From NCBI GenBank assembly GCA_905250125.1, contig CAJNOL010001439.1, positions 1 to 64,000 of the forward strand: DNA of 64,000 bases, read 5' to 3'. This document shows, piece by piece, positions 60,384 through 64,000 of the stretch (positions are counted from its first letter, which is position 1; each line of letters starts with the position of its first letter). The notes under the pieces were generated by a model, which worked only from the letters and a program-made list of their open reading frames with translations, did no database searches and had not been told where the DNA came from. Source of the stretch: Rotaria sordida (lineage: Eukaryota; Rotifera; Eurotatoria; Philodinida; Philodinidae). Made by a program: the position numbers and the translations under genes.

Positions 60384-61565
60384 TTATGCAAGATTCATTG
60401 TGGTATTTGTAATAAGAGTCATTGCTTCTCGATGTGCACTAGCGCTTGCTTGTTTAATAGCTTGAACGATCTGCAAGGCTTGGTTTCCGAATAGAACATT
60501 GTTCATGGTCTTTCGATAGAGACCATCATGAAGAAGAAATACGATCATACTTGTAGCAAACTATAAAAAGAAAACATAGAAGTGAATGTATTTATGATTT
60601 CAAAATGACTTACCGCTTTATTATTAGACACTCTTAGGTCTCTGATACAAGCGGCTTTAGCATGGCTCACAGATGTTTGTGAAGCCGGAATAAAAAGCTC
60701 CTTGATCTTATTGTATGCTTTCTTCAGAAAGATACTACACAGTTGTGCCGCTAGTGTGGCTGTGAAAGTCCGTCTTCGACTACCGCGTACACCGTTCTCA
60801 AAATCACAAGTACGGCTAAATGCCACACACAAACCAGACGAACGATGGATCAATGAATCATGTTGCATGATCTGAATGTCATTAACAGTTCGGCCGCCAC
60901 CGATGCCCTAGCAAGTATTGAATAACAGAAATTGTTACAACGATACGATTGTACTTACATAAATGATGATTTCAATTCGAAGATCCTCTGTCGGTGAGTA
61001 TCGATAATAAATATGGACTGCGGTGAGTGAACGATGAATTACAACACTTATTGAAAATGAAAAGCATGAATATAGTACTTTATCATATTGATTCGATGAG
61101 CGCGACATATGTCTAGATGCATCGTCACAACGATAATTTTGCGAAGTGATAATGCAAATCAGTTCTCCAGATTCCTCATAGAATTCGAATCGAAACTAGA
61201 ATGGAAAGAGAATATTTAGCCTTATTCTTGCTCGAGATTGAAAGAAACTTCCATTACATTCTCATTCCAGGATGGATTTGTTGTTACGTTAACTGTTCCA
61301 AGAACATATTTATTTGAAATCAATGTTTGATCGCCGTTCTGTTGACACAAATACTGCGCGTGATCTCCACCAGGCTGTTGCGCGAAAGGAATCAGATGAC
61401 GATTACCATACATGTAACACACGCCGGGTAATTGTGCAGTACCAACCGAATTTTCGCAATAATCTTCAAGTAATTTTGTAATTAATAAGTTCCCAAATGG
61501 AAATAAGGAAAAAACTCACTTAGTAAAGCAATTGCTAAAATGACTAACAGATTATTTTTCTTCAT
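60384..61565 (-). CDS. Unrecognised secreted protein, five exons
   Basis: Exons 61565-61520, 61463-61249, 61195-60959, 60907-60614 and 60560-60384 join across four GT-AG introns (53-57 bp) with consistent phases, giving 322 aa. Residues 1-15 (MKKNNLLVILAIALL) form a signal peptide. The mature part begins NYCENSVGTAQLPGVCYMYG and has about ten cysteines. The middle is beta-rich (EFRFEFYEESGELICIIT), followed by GIGGGRTVNDIQIMQHDS, which could be a von Willebrand D-like or related extracellular module. The last third is helical and Ala-rich, without a membrane anchor. Exons have clearly higher G+C than the flanks. I do not recognise the family. Each exon alone is open only part-way, so simple frame scans miss the gene. 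An extracellular role is the only safe inference. Confidence 0.75.
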
Positions 61566-63511
61566 ATCCTTGTATTTTCAAATACAATGCGTACTACGAT
61601 GTTGATGTCCTAAAGAAAAGTAACTTTTTTTTGATACTTTCACTAAAAAAAGTAAGCATGATTTCCTACGAAAACGAATGGATAGAAATTATATAGATAA
61701 TAGAACTGATGCTTTTAATTCAGAATCTTCAAAAGCTTTGCTATCTTTTCAGGTTTCTTGAGATATGTTGTAGAAAACTTTTGTAGATTCTAAATCAGAA
61801 AAATCAGTTTTTATTTCTTCATAATATCTATTCCATTATTTTTTCAAACATGAAATCATGGCGATCTTCTCAGCAAACGTATGGTTTATGATTTTTGGGA
61901 TTTCTAAGTCATTGTCATCAAATGAAGGGTCACTTGAAATGACGAAAAACCATCAAACATCTTTGAAAATCACAGAGAATCACTAATAATTCCTAGCAAT
62001 CATTTCATAACAATTGTTCATCGTTAATATTTGGCTGATAATAAACAATCTATTTCGTTGCTGACGTTACTTTTATATCCTGCCTCTCCACTAGTGAAGT
62101 TTTTTGTTCTTACATTTCTGTAATATCTCGAATTATTCATCTCTTGCTCCTATTCACAGTGTGTCGCTTGGATTTATCTTTGCAACGGCTACTTTAAATC
62201 AATAACTATGTCATGACGTTTTTTCGTATTGGTACAGAAGGAGTGCACGCTGTGTTAAAATACCCACTGTTTATCTCTTGGTATTACTAATTTAATGACT
62301 CAATAACAACTGTTGATAAGATCTATAGTAACAGTGAAGTTTTGAAATTTTCCCCAATGAATGAGTCATGTCACATGTCGCGTCGAAAACGTAAATTAAT
62401 TGACAGAAATTATTGGAAAAAACATTTTAGAAAAGACCTCTGACAATGATGTTTACAAATATCTTATCCAAATTCCAACGAATCTAATTTTACAGACTAG
62501 AATGAGTCTACATCTTGTTACAAAGTATAAAAGTTTTGGAAGCGGTCATTGAATAAAATTTACTAAAATACAAAAAGTCACACGAAAATTTCACTAATAA
62601 CGAATGTAGCTTTTGCTAATTGGAAATATTCTAAAAGAGGTTAATTATCACTTGCGATTAATTTTATGCAATAGATAAGTAATGAAGAAAAAACAAAACT
62701 TTGTGTTGCACATACCTTTCAATGTTTGAGCTGGATTGAGCTATGCGAATATTAAAACGAAAATAATTCTGAATGCTTTTTTTTCGTCTTGTTGTGTCTA
62801 TTTATGTTGCTTGAGTTAGAAATTTCCAACTCTGTTACTTATGAAATAGTGATTATTCATACTTCGTTTTCACTGGAAAGAACATTTAACAATACTTTAT
62901 AAAATTGCGTCATAAATGCTTTTAGTTTTGTCATTCCTATAAATAAAATGTGTTATAGCTATTGAAAGACATGATTGCTCCTACCGAAAAATACATCGAT
63001 AAACTGTTCTTTTTTCTCTCTCTCAACAGATTGGAGTGCTGCATGAATTATTGTCATCTATTTTTTATATGTATGACGTATGAAAGGCATGTTGTAAAGC
63101 TCGTCAGATTGTGCTATGAGCATGAATAAGACTCTTGAAACGTTTTCAGACGACATCCTCAAGAAAAAAATAAAACGTAACCTGCATTTTGTGTATTTTT
63201 TTGATTCAGTTTCTATTCTAGTTCCGAGTGATTAAGAAATTATGATCAAAGCAACTGGAGAATAAGTTAATATTTAGTTATAGTTAGCTCTTCATCCCTA
63301 GTACACAGGCATATGATCAAATTAAATTAATGTTATGTAGTTATAATACTTAAAACCAGAAAGTGATGCGAAAATTTTGATGTTGACTGTACTTTTAATC
63401 TCGTAGATAGGTCTTGAGATTAAAACTGAGCTTTCACATCATCGGTCATTACTAAGTTACCTCATCATAAATGAAATCATCCAATCAGCTCTAGAACCAA
63501 CTTTTTTTTCC
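61566..63511. other. Intergenic stretch, no gene seen
   Basis: AT-rich, without convincing coding sequence or repeats. Confidence 0.4.
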
Positions 63512-63980
63512 AGAGACAACGACTACAATAACAATCACCGAAACAACGTCAACAGTTGAATTTACCAGTAAACATATATTTTTATAATATTTTTCGTTAG
63601 TGCATTTCTAATTTTTTCTTGACTTTTTAGTGCCACAGTAAACATCTTCATCTGTTCCACGACCTTCCCATGCTTTGGCATATATTGATCTTCATTATAA
63701 TGTTTCTAACAATCCATAATTTATATGAACAATAAATTCTAAAATAGTTTTTTTCTTCGCATATTCGTGTAGTGAAATATTGAATACAACATTTAATTGT
63801 GCCTGTAAAGATGGCTGACAACACATTCATTGTCAATCTATGACGAATCTTTGTGATAATATCACATGAATGAATAATTATGTTTGTCGACCATTATTAA
63901 TCAATTATACATATGAATGTCTTAACGATAGTTATTTGAGTCGTCACATTGTGAAATCATTGCTAAGAGAATTATTATCT
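63512..63980 (+). pseudogene. EGF-like/Thr-rich extracellular gene remnant
   Basis: A short Thr-rich exon-like piece (ETTTTITITETTSTVEFT, about 63514-63568) sits between an acceptor-like TTTTCCAG and a donor-like GTAAAC. Further right, from 63768, one frame reads CSEILNTTFNCACKDG, then TGA, then HCQSMTNLCDNIT, TGA, MNNYVCRPLLINYTYECL. The spacing is that of EGF modules: the first TGA (63816) falls on the conserved aromatic after CxCxxG, the second (63867) exactly on Cys 2, and Tyr replaces Cys 5. It is probably the remains of an adhesion or mucin-like surface protein. The window ends soon after. Confidence 0.5.
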
Positions 63981-64000
63981 ATAAAATAGTGTCAAATTAA

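Noticed and set aside
1-64000. CRISPR array, operons or other prokaryotic features
   Set aside because: Introns, polyadenylation signals and animal gene families show a eukaryotic nuclear region; the repeats lack CRISPR-like regular spacing.

Overview
This is AT-rich (about 30% G+C by eye) nuclear DNA from an invertebrate animal. Introns are short (about 40-200 bases, GT-AG), genes are well separated, and the spaces between them are full of small decayed transposons. The mix suggests a bdelloid rotifer, perhaps Rotaria- or Adineta-like: a GIY-YIG Penelope-like retroelement, a KDZ-type transposon relic, an ADP-ribosyltransferase fragment, a bacterial-looking CAP-domain gene, and many short tracts built on TGTGGG, the telomeric motif I recall for bdelloids. 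The phylum call is inference; the genus call is weak.

Intact-looking genes: Rh-type ammonium channel (500-2172, +); small CAP-domain protein (9261-9700, +); small ZZ-like zinc-finger protein (17752-18000, +); a giant SPRY/HECT ubiquitin ligase whose four exons I joined with consistent phases into 3,323 codons (33761-22667, -); beta-mannosidase in six exons, 889 aa (40703-36619, -); an intronless class-A-like GPCR (44298-43222, -); an F-box protein in three exons, 573 aa (50898-49060, -); an FCP1/BRCT protein lacking the canonical nucleophilic Asp (58761-56899, -); and an unrecognised secreted protein in five exons, 322 aa (61565-60384, -). They do not form a pathway and look like independent transcription units.

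Broken genes: a Ly6/uPAR-like gene (6317-7076), an ADP-ribosyltransferase fragment (22456-22117), an unidentified frameshifted gene (47550-47055), a 5'-truncated aquaporin with three TGA stops (54711-55438), and EGF-like exons (63512-63980). Mobile DNA: a 5'-truncated Penelope-like element followed by a hammerhead-ribozyme motif (11762-12849); a KDZ transposase relic (13079-15106) that itself carries a small hAT-type insertion; an 809-bp hAT-type element with a perfect 8-bp target duplication (34040-34848); and four foldback elements with Tc1/mariner-like TA-flanked ends.

Two patterns stand out. First, about twenty dispersed tracts consist of a G/T-rich arm related to TGTGGG, a 20-45 base spacer, and a C/A-rich arm, always G-rich first. 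Several lie exactly at the breakpoints of truncated genes, as if healed chromosome ends had been joined head to head. Second, 15755-17414 holds five diverged copies of a hammerhead-ribozyme-like motif, four of them clustered and sharing flanking sequence.
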